The notes under the pieces are model-generated. The model did not search any database and had not been told where the DNA came from. It worked only from the letters and a program-made list of their open reading frames with translations. A program made the position numbers and the translations under genes. DNA of 64,000 nucleotides, taken from the NCBI GenBank assembly GCA_963921195.1, contig OY992540.1, positions 13,585,136-13,649,135 of the forward strand, written 5' to 3'. Positions within the stretch are counted from its first letter, which is position 1. Every line of letters starts with the position of its first letter. The DNA is from Pegoplata infirma. Its lineage: Eukaryota > Arthropoda > Insecta > Diptera > Anthomyiidae. Below are positions 45,712-57,271 of this stretch, in pieces.

Positions 45712-46783
45712 CCAACAAAAGTCGGCAGTGAAGGAGTTAATAAAAATTTTGAAAAATTTCATTATATTGATAAAGGTTTTTTTCATCAATATGATGAAAA
45801 TGTAAAAAAATACGAAAATATTTGATTCGGTAGATAAAAACTCCCATATTTCAGGGGACTCTTTGAAAGCCATTCCTTGTTCTAGTATCTATATTAATGC
45901 TTTAAGTTGATGTTCAAAATTTCTTTTTATGTTATTGAGCTTTCAATTTCAATTTATTTGCTTTATTTTCTGTAGTTTGACGCACATAATTTTTATTATT
46001 ATTTTATTTATATGTTTCTGCTCCAAAACTTGTACGGTTTTCTTCAATTTGATGAATTTGTTATTCTAATATACTATAAATTGTTTTCTTTCTTTTCAGG
46101 TTTGTAAACAAATTTATTAACTTAAATTCTTAAATAAATTTTGGATTTTTTCAATAAAAATGTTTATAGTTAATTCCCAATTCCCATGTACTGAGTAAGT
46201 TTTTTAATTGAAAAAAAAAGAAACCTAAAATTTAATTGAGAAAAGTGTTAAGATTCTGAATAAGAAATAAATGCAAACGCAATTTTTAACCGATTTGAAC
46301 AAGTTTTATTTGGATGATACTAAAAATATTTGTATGCAAATTAATAATCCAATAATAAAAATTTTGTTTAACTAATAATGAACTTTAAAAAATCTCAAAA
46401 ATCTCTGAATAAATTAAAAAAATCTTTTTATAAAAATTAATTTTATTACTTCTATTTATAAATTTTTTGTTATTTTTGTTTGAGCATAATAATAAATTTA
46501 GATAAGATAACAACAAATATTTGTCATTTAATACCGTACAACAACTTGAGGCGAATATTAAATAAAATGTAATTTAAAGTAATTAAGTTAAATAAAAAAA
46601 ATATAATTTAAATTGTAGCATTTATAAAATAAATCATTTAATGTTTGACTCAACACAAAACAATCATTTACATTTTACAAATTTTTTTTAATCCTTTCAA
46701 TACCGCCTTTTTTTTTTGGAATCGCTAATTTGTTGAAAAAATTGGAGGGGTTGTCTAAAAAGATTCCAAAAATTCCAAAAATT
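45712..46783. other. Unclassified AT-rich interval
   Basis: Contains CATCAATATGATGAAAATG near 45784, as in the MITE at 32848-33517. No gene recognised. Confidence 0.5.
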
Positions 46784-47300
46784 TCAATCATTGAAATTTA
46801 TTGTTTTCAGAATTTATCAATTGTATTTTAGAAATTTTTAATTTATATTTCAGGAAATATCAATTGTATTTCAGTAAATATCAATTGTTTTACAGAAATT
46901 ATCAATTGTATTTCAGAAATTATTAATTGTATTTCAGAAACTTTCAATTGTTTTAAGACGGTTAGTTTTTGAAATAAAATTTATTATTTTCTGAAAAACA
47001 ATCGATAATTTCTGAAATACAATTTATAATTCTGAAATACAATTAATAATTTCTAAAATACATTTGATAAGTTCTGAAATACAATTAATAACTTCTGAAA
47101 AATAATTGATAATTTCTGAAATACAATTGATAACTTCTGAAATACAATTGATAATTTCTGAAATACAATTGATAAATTCAGAAATACAATTGATAATTTC
47201 TGAAATACAATTGATAATTTTTGAAATACAATTGATAAATTCTGAAATACAATTGATAATTTCTGAAATACAATTGATAAATTCAGAAATGCAATTGAAA
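46784..47300. repeat. Fold-back 21-bp minisatellite
   Basis: Units of AATTGTATTTCAGAAATTATC run in one orientation at about 46790-46950; after a spacer (TTTTAAGACGGTTAGTTTTTGAAA, i.e. AAGACGGTTAGTTTTTG) they run in the inverse orientation (ATACAATTGATAATTTCTGAA) to 47300. The 21-bp period is a multiple of three, so long open frames of seven-residue repeats arise on both strands; I do not treat them as genes. Confidence 0.85.
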
Positions 47301-47495
47301 ATGGTGTAGACTTTTTGCTACCTCCTATTTTATGAGAATTCATAGCAAAAATTACGAGTTTTTTTTGTAAAAAAAATTGGAAATTTGTAAAATTACCAAA
47401 AAAAATTGTCAAATTACAAAAAAAATTTACATTTCAATCGAAAATTTTTTGTTAAAAAACAATAAAAACTGTCAAATATTGGTAAAATAGGGTTA

Positions 47496-48068
47496 CACTC
47501 AAAAAAATAAAACTGTAAAGTTAACAACATTTTAGCAAATTTTTAGTTAAAATCAGCGTTTTAACTACTTTTTTTAGTTAAGTTCAATTTACGAAAATAC
47601 TAGTTTTGTACAAATTTTGAATTAATTTTTTTTGTTGACTTTAAAACTGAGTTTACGAATTTTTACTAATTAATTTGCTTAACTTTGTAACATTTTTGTC
47701 AAGTGAAAAATTTTAAACATTTCGTGTGTAGCCTTCTATGCAAATCTCATAAGTCCTACTTAAGCTGAACTTAATGCTGTGATAAAAATAAGAAAAAATA
47801 AGTGAAGTGTAAGTGTTTAAAACCAATATCTAACAAACTTAAAATTTTTACAAAAAGTTTAGCTGAATTCAACTAATAAAAAATGTTACGAAATTTTCAG
47901 CTGAATTTTTAGTTAAAATTACGGTTTTTTTGCTACATTCATTCTACGAAAAGTTAACTAAATATTTTTTGTTAAATTAACTAAAAATTTAGTAGGTTCA
48001 AAATCAGGTGTTTTTTTAGTTAAATTTAACTAAATTTTTTGCTAACTTTACAGTTTTTTTTTTGAGTG
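47496..48068. mobile_element. CACTCAAAA MITE with H1-leader-like core (573 bp)
   Basis: CACTCAAAAAAATAAAACTGTAA (first 20: CACTCAAAAAAATAAAACTG) and its inverse; TA flanks (47494-47495, 48069-48070). The core 47722-47820 (GTGTAGCCTTCTATGCAAAT, then TCCTACTTAAGCTGAA and AAGTGAAGTGTAAGTGTTTA) matches the H1-leader region of 26340-26460, but no coding part remains. Confidence 0.75.
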
Positions 48069-48084
48069 TACGAGACTTTTTTTT

Positions 48085-49155
48085 AATAATTTGAAATATC
48101 AATTGTATTTCAGAATTCATCAATTGTATTTCAGAAATTATCAATTGTATTTCAGAAATTTTCAATTGTTTTAAGAAGGTTAGTTTTTGAAATACAATTG
48201 ATAATTTCTGAAATACAATTGATAATATCTTAAATACAACTGATAAGTTCTGAAATACAATTAATAATTTCTGAAATACAAATGATACACTCAAAATAAA
48301 AACTCTGTTAAATTACAGAAAAACTCTGCTAATTAAACAGAGTACACCATACTTTTCCAGCTAACAACATTTCTTGGTAATTTTACTAAAATACTCTGTA
48401 AAATGATTTTGACAAAAAAAAACTTAATTTACAGAGTTTATAGTAAAATATTGGTTAAATATGAAAGCTTTTTGACAGAGAAAACTCTGTAATTTTACTT
48501 TAAAACTCTGTAAAATGATTTGGACAAAAAAAAACTGTTAATTAACAGAGTTTCTAGTAAAATATTGGTTAAATAAACCACCATTTAGCAAAGAAAACTA
48601 TGTAAATTTATATATTTGTAAAATACATTTGATGCAAAAAAAATTTACAGAAAAAGCTCTGTAAATTTACAGAGTTTAGTTAAATGCATGTTGTTTTTTT
48701 AAATTTTTATAAGATTTCTGAAAAAAAAAAATATTTATAACTTTTTTTGCTACTTTTTTAACTTTTTCTAAAAAAAAATATACAGATAAAATTTTGATGT
48801 TTGGTAACAAAAACGAAAACTACTCAAAACGAAAAACTTTTTTGGTTATAAAAAAATACGAAGTATTTTGCTTAAATGTGTATTTTAGCAGAAAACTCTG
48901 CTAATTATCTGTAAAATTAAGATTACAAAGTAAAAAGTAATATAACAGAGGAAACTGTGTTTTTTTGTCACAACAAAATACAAAGTATTTTCTTTAAATC
49001 TGTATTTTGATAGAAAACTCTGTAAAATATCTGTTGAATTGAGATTACAGTCATTTTACAGAGTATTTTACAGAGTTATTATTTTAAGTGTAATTTCTGA
49101 AATACAATTGATAATTTCTGAAATACAATTGATAATTTCTGAAAAACAATTGAAA
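48085..49155. repeat. Second fold-back 21-bp minisatellite, split by a MITE
   Basis: Inverse units at 48095-48170, spacer AAGAAGGTTAGTTTTTG, direct units at 48185-48285 and, after the MITE at 48288-49090, at 49093-49150. Both this array and the one at 46784 are followed by AAAATGGTGTAGA and GCTACCTCCTATTTTA, so they are copies of one larger element. Confidence 0.75.
48288..49090 (+). mobile_element. CTCTG MITE, 803 bp
   Basis: CACTCAAAATAAAAACTCTG at the left, CAGAGTTATTATTTTAAGTG at the right, TA flanks (48286-48287, 49091-49092). It sits between two units of the 21-bp minisatellite. Interior rich in ACAGAGTTT/AAACTCTGT words. Confidence 0.88.
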
Positions 49156-49217
49156 ATGGTGTAGATTTTTTGCTACCTCCTATTTTACGAGAATTCATAT
49201 TTGAATTCTAGTGTATA

Positions 49218-50644
49218 CACTCAAAATAATAACTCTGTAAAATACTCTGTAAAATGACTGTAATCTCAATTCAACAAATATTTGACAAAGTATTCTCTCA
49301 AAATACAGATTTAAAGAAAATACTTTGTATTTTGTTGTGACAAAAAAACAAAGTTTCCTCTGTTATATTACTTTTAACTTTGTAATCTTAATTTTACAGA
49401 TAATTGACAGAGTTTTCTGCAAAAAACAGATTTAAGCGAAATACTCTGTATTTTTTATAACCAAAAAACTAAGTTTTATCTGTCCCAGCAAAACTTAGAT
49501 TACCAAATAAGGTATAAAATAAGGTATAGGATCTCTTATTTTATACATTGCAGCATTGATGATTTTAACAGGCGATGAGACTCAAAGTAATGCATCCACA
49601 TTATCACAAAGAATACCAGTAAGGTATAAAATAAGTCATAAATTTATAACGAAGAATACGAGTAAGGTGTAAAATATATGATATTTTATAGGTTACGAGA
49701 AATGAAATAATATAGCATACCAGAAGATAATATATATTGTGTTACGAGTAGTGAAAAAGTAATTTTGTATTAAATTTACTCACGTGATTGTAAGTGAGTG
49801 TAAGTAGATAAAATATGCTCGTGAGTGTGTGTCGTTAGAAATTTCTTTCGTGAGCCCATCTCTAAGTAGTTTAAACTTATGCATATTTTTATAAAATAAT
49901 TATTTTTTATGTTATTGTAATGCATTATGCATCCAATTATAAATAATGCATTATTTCAAACTTTCAAATAATACATAATGTAACCAAATATAAGTCATAC
50001 ATGATTTGATGTTTAGAAATAATAAATATGAAATACATTTTTTGCAATAATCATGCATTACGTAACAAATTATTAGTAATGCATTATTTTTCACTTGAAA
50101 ATAATACGTTGTGGAACAAATGTTTGGTAAGACATCATAAAATAATGCTACAAATAAGTTATATACATTACCTGGTAATGTGTTATATAATCACTACCCA
50201 TTACCAAAGTTTTGCTGGGGTATTTTTACTTATTTCTATGTGATCTTTATTTCATAGTTAAAAACAGAGTTTTCTGTAAAAACATCAAAATTTTATCTGT
50301 ATTTTTTTTTTGGATAAAATGTCAAAAAAGTACAAAAATAATCTTTTCAAAAATCTTATAAAAATTTTAAAAAACAACATTTTAAAAAACAACATTTTGG
50401 TTGCATCAAATGCATTTTACAAATATATGTATGTAAATTTACAGAGTTTTTCTTTGCTAAATGGTAGTTTATTTAACCAATATTTTACTAAAAACTCTGT
50501 AAATTAACAGTTATTTTTTGTCAAAAACATTTTACAGAGTTTTATACTAAATTTACCAAGAAATGTTGCTGCTGGAAAAGTATGGTGTACTCTATAAAAT
50601 AAGCAGAGTTTTTCTGTAATTTAACTGAGTTATTATTTTGAGTG
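49218..50644 (-). mobile_element. CTCTG MITE, interrupted copy
   Basis: TA flanks (49216-49217, 50645-50646) and family ends, opposite in orientation to 48288-49090 and 57272-58087. The centre is broken by the CCCAGCAAA element (49484-50219). Confidence 0.8.
49484..50219. mobile_element. CCCAGCAAAACTT-ended element
   Basis: CCCAGCAAAACTTAGATTACC and inverse GGTAATGGGT...AAGTTTTGCTGGG ends (first 13 bases match with one difference). The body is full of TAATGCATTA-like palindromes. A piece near 49780-49864 ends in GCCCATCTCTA, the terminus of the TAGAGATGGGC hAT family. No TSD could be fixed. Another copy starts at 1016. Confidence 0.6.
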
Positions 50645-50646
50645 TA

Positions 50647-51264
50647 ACAAAATTTACGAACTTTTTTTGTAATAAAAAACCTTAGAAATTTGTAAAAAGC
50701 ATAATAAATGAATTTGTCAACATTTACCGCGAGAAGGAAAATGTCCCCCAAAAGTCTTTCGCCTCTTACAGGGTTAACTTCATAAAAAAACAGCCGTATA
50801 AAAAAAATATTCAAAAAGTTCAAACGAAATCCCTAAAAAACTTACATTTTGGAATATATTTTAACCGCTGCTACTTTTGCATTCGTCACTACCATAAACT
50901 TTATTTTGATAAATCACGTGACATCCATAATACACATTAAGTCTGTACGCCAATTGAAAACTGATTTAGTTAAATATTGTATTTAATTTTAATAGCCTGT
51001 ACTTTGTGATTGAGAGTATATGAAGTTTGTTCAATTCTTTTGTAACACCTCAAACTATAGGACCTCTTAAAATATATATCTGAGTAGAAAGATATTCCAT
51101 TGTCGTGTGCCAAAAAAATCCAAATTTCACTGTTAAACATTCAACATAACCTAAAAATACAAAATGCTTTAATTCGGCGACTGATGGACGGACATATGCG
51201 AACAGAATTGTAGGGGTCGGGGTTTTTTTTTTTTGGGAAAACCTAGTTGAGAAATTTAAGGAAA
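50647..51264. other. Interval with DINE-like fragments
   Basis: ACATTTACCGCGAGAAGGAAAA near 50722 (ACATTTACCGCGAG) matches 20748 and 30765. TTTTGTAACACCTCAAACTA near 51038 is a decayed block A, and ATTCAACATAACCTAAAAATAC near 51128 (shortened) matches block B tails at 2596 and 54750. Confidence 0.5.
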
Positions 51265-51419
51265 ACCCTATATAAAACCGTTAAGATTTTAGAAGCTTTT
51301 TTTATATCAAAACTGAGATTCTGAAAGCTTTATACAAATAAAAATCTCAGAGTTTCAAAGCTTTTTTTTTATAGAAGAGCTTTATGAGTCGGAGAGTTTG
51401 TTTATGTTGAAAAACTTAA

Positions 51420-51548
51420 GTGCCAGTTTACAGAAGACGATCGATACACACGAACGAAAATTTTGCATGTGTTTTGTTATTGTAACAACAACAAAATACA
51501 TGTAAAATTTTCGTTCGTGTGTATCGTTCGCCTTCTGTAAACTGGCAC
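51420..51548. mobile_element. 129-bp hairpin MITE, TAA flanks
   Basis: GTGCCAGTTTACAGAAGACG and its inverse pair along nearly the whole element, with TAA on both sides (51417-51419, 51549-51551). A 3-bp TAA target suits PIF/Harbinger; a TA reading cannot be excluded. Confidence 0.75.
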
Positions 51549-51858
51549 TAAGATTCAGAGAGATTTTTTATACATAAACTAAGATTTTAAAAGGTTTATT
51601 TTTAGGAAAGGATTATTTTTTAAAAACATTTGTTCAAAAATTCTTTAGATTCTTGAAGCTTTTAGTATATAAAAATATCTTTAAAAGTCGGAGAGCTTTT
51701 TTCTATAGAAAAATTTTTAGATTCTGATATTTAGATTCTAAAAGCTTTTTATAGAAAATCTTTCAGAGTTCGAAAACTTCTTTCTTTAGAAAAAGTTTTT
51801 GATTTATAGATTTTTTTTATAAGAAAACTTTTAGGCAAACATTTAGGTTTTACACATA

Positions 51859-51980
51859 CTAACCCCCAGTTTCTGTAACACGAATGTTATTCGTCTTGGA
51901 CGAATTTGCATGTATTTTGTTATTGTTAAAAAAAATCGTTTAAGACTAATGAAGTTCGCGTTACAGAAACTTTAGGTAAG
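51859..51980. mobile_element. Small fold-back MITE, AGTTTCTGTAACACGAA arms
   Basis: CAGTTTCTGTAACACGAATG is answered by TTCGCGTTACAGAAACTTTA. Edges are uncertain by a few bases and no TSD is clear. The design resembles the neighbouring 51420-51548 element. Confidence 0.6.
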
Positions 51981-52074
51981 AATCTAGGAGTTTTTTATAA
52001 ACAAAATTTAGATTCTGGTTTTTGGATTGACATTTAAAAACATTTTTTATAGAATCTGATAGCATTTTTCTATA

Positions 52075-53060
52075 CACTCAAAAAAAAGCCTTAACTTAAA
52101 CTTTGGAAAAATTCAAAATAGTTTATAAATTTTTCCACAATTTAGTTAATTTTAACTAAAAGTTGGGAAATTTTCTTAAGTGTTAGGAAAAATTTGAGTT
52201 CATGTACTGTTAAATAGTCCATTATTTTCCTTAAATTCCCAAATACATGGAAGAAGTTCTTACCGCCAAAGAAGTTTTCCCTAAATATATGAAAAAAATC
52301 TTTATTTTTAAGACATATTCCTCTTCTTTAGTTTTAGGACGTAATTTTCTACCAATTAGTTCATTTTCTTAGATTTGAGGAAGTTTTTTCCACAATTTTA
52401 GTAAAATTTTAATAACTCGGGCAATTTTTTTTTTCAAGAACTTAAAATGGCGATATCTCGAAAACTAAGCCAGATAGAGCAAAATGGAGGCCATTTTTGG
52501 TTCTTTGAAGAATCACTATAGTATCGCCGGTCCTCTTCACATGTGTGGACCCCAATGGGTACTAACTTTGAATTTAAAAAAGTTGGCATTCCCGAAAATT
52601 TTAAAATACTCATATCTCGGTAAATAATGCCAACACAACAAAAAGTTCAAAAGCATTTTAGTAGCCCTTAACACGGAGAACAAGGCCGCCAAATACCGAA
52701 AAGATCTTCGAGTAATAGTTTTAAAGATATCGACTTTTTAAAATTCTCAAGACCCCAGTGGTCCCCTAAATTCACGTATCTCAAAAACTAAGCAAGGTAG
52801 AGCGAAACGGACAAAAATTTTGGATCAAAAAATATGAAGATTATTAAGGAACCCAACTGGGTCTGGGCCCATCGGGGTCTGAACCTATCGGTCCGAACCC
52901 AATGGGGCCTTCACGCAATCGGGTCCTCAAATGTGTATGAACTTAATTGAAAGAAAATTTTTCCAATTTTTAGTTCAAATTGGCATAATATTAAAATTTT
53001 TTTTCTTTCCTTATTTTTAAGAAAAATATGAACTTAAAAGAAGGAAACATTCAGATTTTT
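52075..53060 (+). mobile_element. CACTCAAAA MITE, 'CGAAAACTAAGC' core, right end lost
   Basis: CACTCAAAAAAAAGCCTTAA after a TA (52073-52074). The core 52440-52930 matches 28690-29165 and the inverse of 59580-60060 (ATATCTCGAAAACTAAGC, AAGGTAGAGCGAAACGG, TTTTGGATCAAAAA). The expected GAGTG end is absent; similarity fades near 53060. Confidence 0.65.
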
Positions 53061-53188
53061 GTTTATTTTTTTATAAAAAATAACTTTACGATTCTAATTT
53101 TTTTCCATAAAAAAACCTTCGTATTCTTAGACTTGTCTACAGATTCGAAGTTCCTCTTTTTATTAAAATACTTTCAGTTTCTAATCGC

Positions 53189-53560
53189 TAGTGTCCGACC
53201 GAACAGTTCGGCCAAAAAACGTCATTTAATCAAAAATTTGGTATTTGGAACAACTTTTTTTATATGGGGTAAAATTGTTGAGGCGATGGAAGACGATTCT
53301 GAGTGTAAAATTTAGGAACGAGTACGAAGTTAAGCTATAATTTCGAAGTTCGGTAACCGAACTTTTTTCAATTTGGCCGAACGTTCGGTTACCGAACATC
53401 TAAATTGGTGCTTAACTTCGTCCTCGCCATTAAATTTGAAAGTCAGAATAGTCATGTATCGCCTAAACAAACGGCCATCAGAAAAAGCTGTTAAAATTGC
53501 TTGCAAATATTAATTTTTGACCAATACCGTTTTTTGGCCGAACTGTTCGGTCGGACACTA
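53189..53560. mobile_element. 372-bp hAT-type MITE, TAGTGTCCGACC ends
   Basis: TAGTGTCCGACCGAACAGTT and its exact inverse, with an exact 8-bp duplication CTAATCGC (53181-53188, 53561-53568). The centre carries further GTTCGGTTACCGAAC-type palindromes. Boundaries are certain and ends identical, suggesting a recent insertion. Confidence 0.92.
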
Positions 53561-53900
53561 CTAATCGCTTTATTCCATAGAAAACTTTAAGATTCAGAGA
53601 GCTTTTTTCTACAGAAAAACTTCAAGATTTTAAGTGTTTTTTTAGATCTAAAAAGATTCTAAGACCTCTATTAAATAGGAAAGCTCTTTTCTATAAAAAA
53701 AACTTTTAGATTCTCAGAATTTTTCTCTATAAAAAAGCTTTTAGACTCTAAAAGCTTTTGTTTAAAAAAAAAAAATTTATTCTAAAAGTCTTTTTGTAAA
53801 AAAAATGTTTATTCAAAAAGTCTTTTTGTAGAAAAACTGCTTTTATTCTACAGCTTTTTTTCAAATTCAGCTTTTGTTAAAATTTTTCTTTTATGTGGTT

Positions 53901-54443
53901 TAAACAAAACATAAAACTGACTCTATTGTCTGGTATATTTTTAAAATATTTGCAAGTACACGTCATTTGCATTATAATTGACGCTTAATCAGAAACCCTT
54001 TATAATAAACCGCTTTAGTGGCCAATGAACTTTTTGTTTTTAACCAAGAAAAATTAACAATTAACAAATTTTTCTTAGCCACAATAACAAAAAATTTTTT
54101 TTTTTAATCCACCAAAATCGTTAAGGTTATTAATTAAAATGATTAAAACAAGATTTACCTTATAACGTAAACATAATTAGGGTTTTCAATATCCCGAACT
54201 ATATTTTGTTTCCCGGTATTTTTTTTTTTCTGTATTAATTTTTTGGTTGCTGAAATCAAAAATTTTTTAAAATTAAAATATTTAATATAAAAATTATTTT
54301 TTTTTTTAAATTTTCCGGAAAAGATTTTACCGGAATCCTTAAATGTATATTTTATATAAATGATTTTTGAAAATTTTTTATTTTTTTTAAATTATATTAA
54401 GGTTTTACTAAATTGATTTAAAAATCTTTTACTGAATAAACTT
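53901..54443. other. Unclassified AT-rich interval
   Basis: Poly-T rich with no recognised element ends or frames. Confidence 0.5.
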
Positions 54444-54857
54444 TTTATACCCTCTACTTATATATTAAAGTTTGTTATTCCGTTTGTAACTCATGAAAAT
54501 ATCTATATATCGGTCAGTGATCGATTCTAAGACACTCTAGCGATGTCCGTCTGTCCATCTGTCTGTGCGTCTTTCTGTTGAAATGGCGATCACGGCAAAA
54601 ATATTATATTTCGCAGATTTGACTGTAACTTAACATATTTACTTGTTGTTGCTTCGAGAAGTTTGGTATTGCATTTGAGCGATATCGGTTCAGCGGTTAA
54701 AAAGTTATGAATGAAAATGTGAATACAACTCGATAATTTTGATTTATTCTACATAACCTAAAAATACAAAATGCTTTAATTCTACTGCAGGTTGACATAC
54801 ATATGTGAACAGAATTGAAAACCAAAAGGTATTTAATTAAGTACAAACATATTAATT

Positions 54858-56265
54858 AAAAACAAGTAAGAAAATTATAGTCGGTCAAGACCGACCATAT
54901 AATACCCTACACCAGAGTTTCCCGGAAAATGGATCCCAAGTTCAAACATGGACTGATTAGATCTATATTTTGTCAAATCTTTAATAAGCATAAAAAGCAC
55001 TCACAAATCAAATTTGAGTGGAATAGGCTTCTTTTTGTTGACAATAAACCGCTTCAACTGAATATCGGGCGAAGTTTTCAAATGGGACCTAAGTCCAAAA
55101 ATGGTCCGATGATAATCAGTAGGGATGAGATTTTAATGCACTAAAAAATAGAAAATATGCGCTTAAAATATGCGCTAAAAAATTCAAAATATGCACTAAA
55201 AAACCCAAAAATATGCACTTAAAAAATAAAATGTGTGCAGTAAAAACACTGTTTTCATAGGAAAAACTTTTTAAAAAGCAAAAAAAAAACACCGGGTTTA
55301 AATAGTAACATTATAAGCAACATTTTTTAAAAATTAAGAAAATCTATAAAAAAAAATTAAAGAAAAAAACATTCTTTCCTCTTTTCAAAATAAATTTTTA
55401 AATTTTAAAATAGTTTTTAAAACAAATAAATTTCAATTTGTGTTTTTTGCAAAGTTATGCCAAAATATGCAAAAATATGCACTTAAAAGTTGGAAATATG
55501 CTCAAAATATGCATTTAAAACCAAAATATGCAAAAATATGCATTTTCATCAAAATATGCAAAAATATGCAAAAACAAATCGATGCCATTTTAACGCAAAT
55601 TTCTTGATTCGGAAAGATAATTGATCGATATCTTTTTTAGACTATCGGCAAAAAACATGCATTTGCATGGAAATCTCTTCCCTAATAATCAGATTTGATA
55701 AGGTTGTTAAAGTACGCGTTTAACATACACAAACAGAATTTTTATTAAATATTTTCTATTTTCATGAAATTTGAGAGATTTATGTGAAAATCGGGAAGGA
55801 GGTTTGTATGGGGGCTACAAGAAGAACTGGTCCGATTTCTTTAAAATTTGGAATTGTGATTTGTGTGGATAAAACATGATCACCTGCCAAATTTCGAAAA
55901 GATACCAATTAAAATGCGGTTATTAGAGTCATTTGAGCCAAAACTAAAGAGGACCTTTGTATGGGGGCTAGGTCTAAATATGGACCGATTTTTTCCAATT
56001 TCAATAGGCTTCGTCCTTGGGCCAAAAGAGGCTTAAGTTTCAAATTTCAAGTCAATTGATTAAAAATTGCGACCTGTATCGTGTTTACACCGTTTACATG
56101 GACAGACGGACGGACGGACGGACGGACGGACATCGCTAAATCGACTCAAAAAATGATTCTAAGTCGATCGGTATACTTGAAAGTGGGTCTAGGACCAATA
56201 TTTCGGGTAGTTACAAACATCAGCACAAAGTCATTATACCCTGTACCACAGTGTGGTGTAGGGTA
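54858..56265 (-). mobile_element. DINE-like element, family 2, nested and itself interrupted
   Basis: On the plus strand it opens AACAAGTAAGAAAATTATAG, GGTCAAGACCGACC and ends GTACCACAGTGTGGTGTAGG, collinear with 43350-44178. An hAT MITE occupies 55120-55684. The first 250 bp contain an open frame of the repeat, not a gene. Confidence 0.85.
55120..55684. mobile_element. 565-bp hAT-type MITE, TAGGGATGAGATTT ends
   Basis: TAGGGATGAGATTTTAATGCA and inverse GGAAATCTCTTCCCTA (short words TAGGGATGAGATTT / AAATCTCTTCCCTA). Exact 8-bp duplication ATAATCAG (55112-55119, 55685-55692). The body repeats AAAATATGCAC/AAAAATATGCA many times. Innermost level of a three-element nest. Confidence 0.9.
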
Positions 56266-56539
56266 AATTTGTTTTCCGCAAAAAATTTTTTTCCAAAAAT
56301 TTTTTTTCAATATTTTTTTTTTTTTTTAATTTTTTTTTTTGCAAATATTTTTTTAATTAATCAAGTGCAAACATATACTTAACTAAAAATTTTTTTTTGC
56401 GGAATTTTTTTTTTTACCAAAATTTTTTTCCCGCGAAATTTTTTTTTTTCAAAAAATTTTTTTTTCAAATAATTTTTTTTTCCATCGCGGAGGGTATCAA
56501 TACATTCGGCAAAGCCGAATTTAACTTTTTTACTTGTTT

Positions 56540-57269
56540 TCGTATATTTTTAATACAAATAAATTTACAATCAAAACAAATGTTAATTATAAAATCACGC
56601 CTCGTACAAAAAAAATAATAAAATTATTGATTGTTGTCTTATTGCCGCCAGTAGTGCTTTAAAGAAATGGTGTATTCGAATTCGACATCAAGTGCTAAAT
56701 ACAAAATAATACAAAAGTAAAAAATGAAAATAAATAAAAAAATTTAAATAAACTTTGGAAGCAACAATTTTGTATTTGGTTTTCAACGTAATTTTTCTTT
56801 TTCTTTTTAAGCTTCAAAAGAATGTCAATATTTTGCCAAGATTTAAATCTCTATGCTTTTTTTGACTCTCTGTTAATATTTCAAATAAAGTTCATTTGTG
56901 TCATAAATGTTTTATTTTTTATTTTTTCAATATTGTACTTATTTTAATGCTAATTTTGTTGTTATTAATTTTTGCGGTTAATTTTGTATTCATCAGAAAA
57001 ATTCTTAGGGCATTAATTAAATTTGATCGTATTTATTATCACATATCGTTAATCTTGTAAACAGTTTATCTCATTTTGTGCTGTTAAAAATAAAGTGTAG
57101 GTACTTATTAATGACAATTAAATATAAACGCATTAATTGTAAAAAATTACATTTGCGTCATAATTTTAATTAAAAAAGTTAGATAATTCCGAACCCTGAC
57201 TGATTCTGAGAATTTTTTTTCTAAGGCAAAACTTTTAGATTATACTCATTTTCAATTAAATCGTATTTA
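56540..57269. other. Unclassified AT-rich interval
   Basis: No recognised repeat ends or coding signal. Confidence 0.5.
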
Positions 57270-57271
57270 TA

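Larger units (their letters stand above)
51265..53900. repeat. Degenerate minisatellite (AGATTCTGAGAGCTTTTTTCTA type), interrupted four times
   Basis: Words such as TTAGATTCT, GAAAAACTTTTAGATT and AGAGCTTTTTTCTATA recur every 30-50 bp at 51265-52075 and 53570-53900. It is a diverged relative of the GTCTCAGATTCTGAGAC arrays. Inserts: 51420-51548, 51859-51980, 52075-53060, 53189-53560. Confidence 0.65.
54444..56539 (+). mobile_element. DINE-1-like element (family 1), split by a family-2 copy
   Basis: The 5' part (54444-54857) has TTATACCCTCTACTTATATA, GTTATTCCGTTTGTAACTCA, a GTCC/GTCT run and GGTTCAGCGGTTAAAAAGTT. The 3' part (56266-56539) has GGAGGGTATCAATACATTCG, the hairpin TTCGGCAAAGCCGAA and CTTGTTT. 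Between them lies a family-2 element. Confidence 0.8.

Noticed and set aside
47053..47412. 119-residue frame of SIVFQKL-like seven-residue repeats (minus), mirrored by an EIQLIIS repeat frame (plus)
   Set aside because: It is the translation of a 21-bp minisatellite; both strands stay open because the period is a multiple of three.
53028..53315. 95-residue frame on the plus strand
   Set aside because: It crosses the truncated end of a MITE and runs into an hAT MITE, so it is a chance frame over element junctions.
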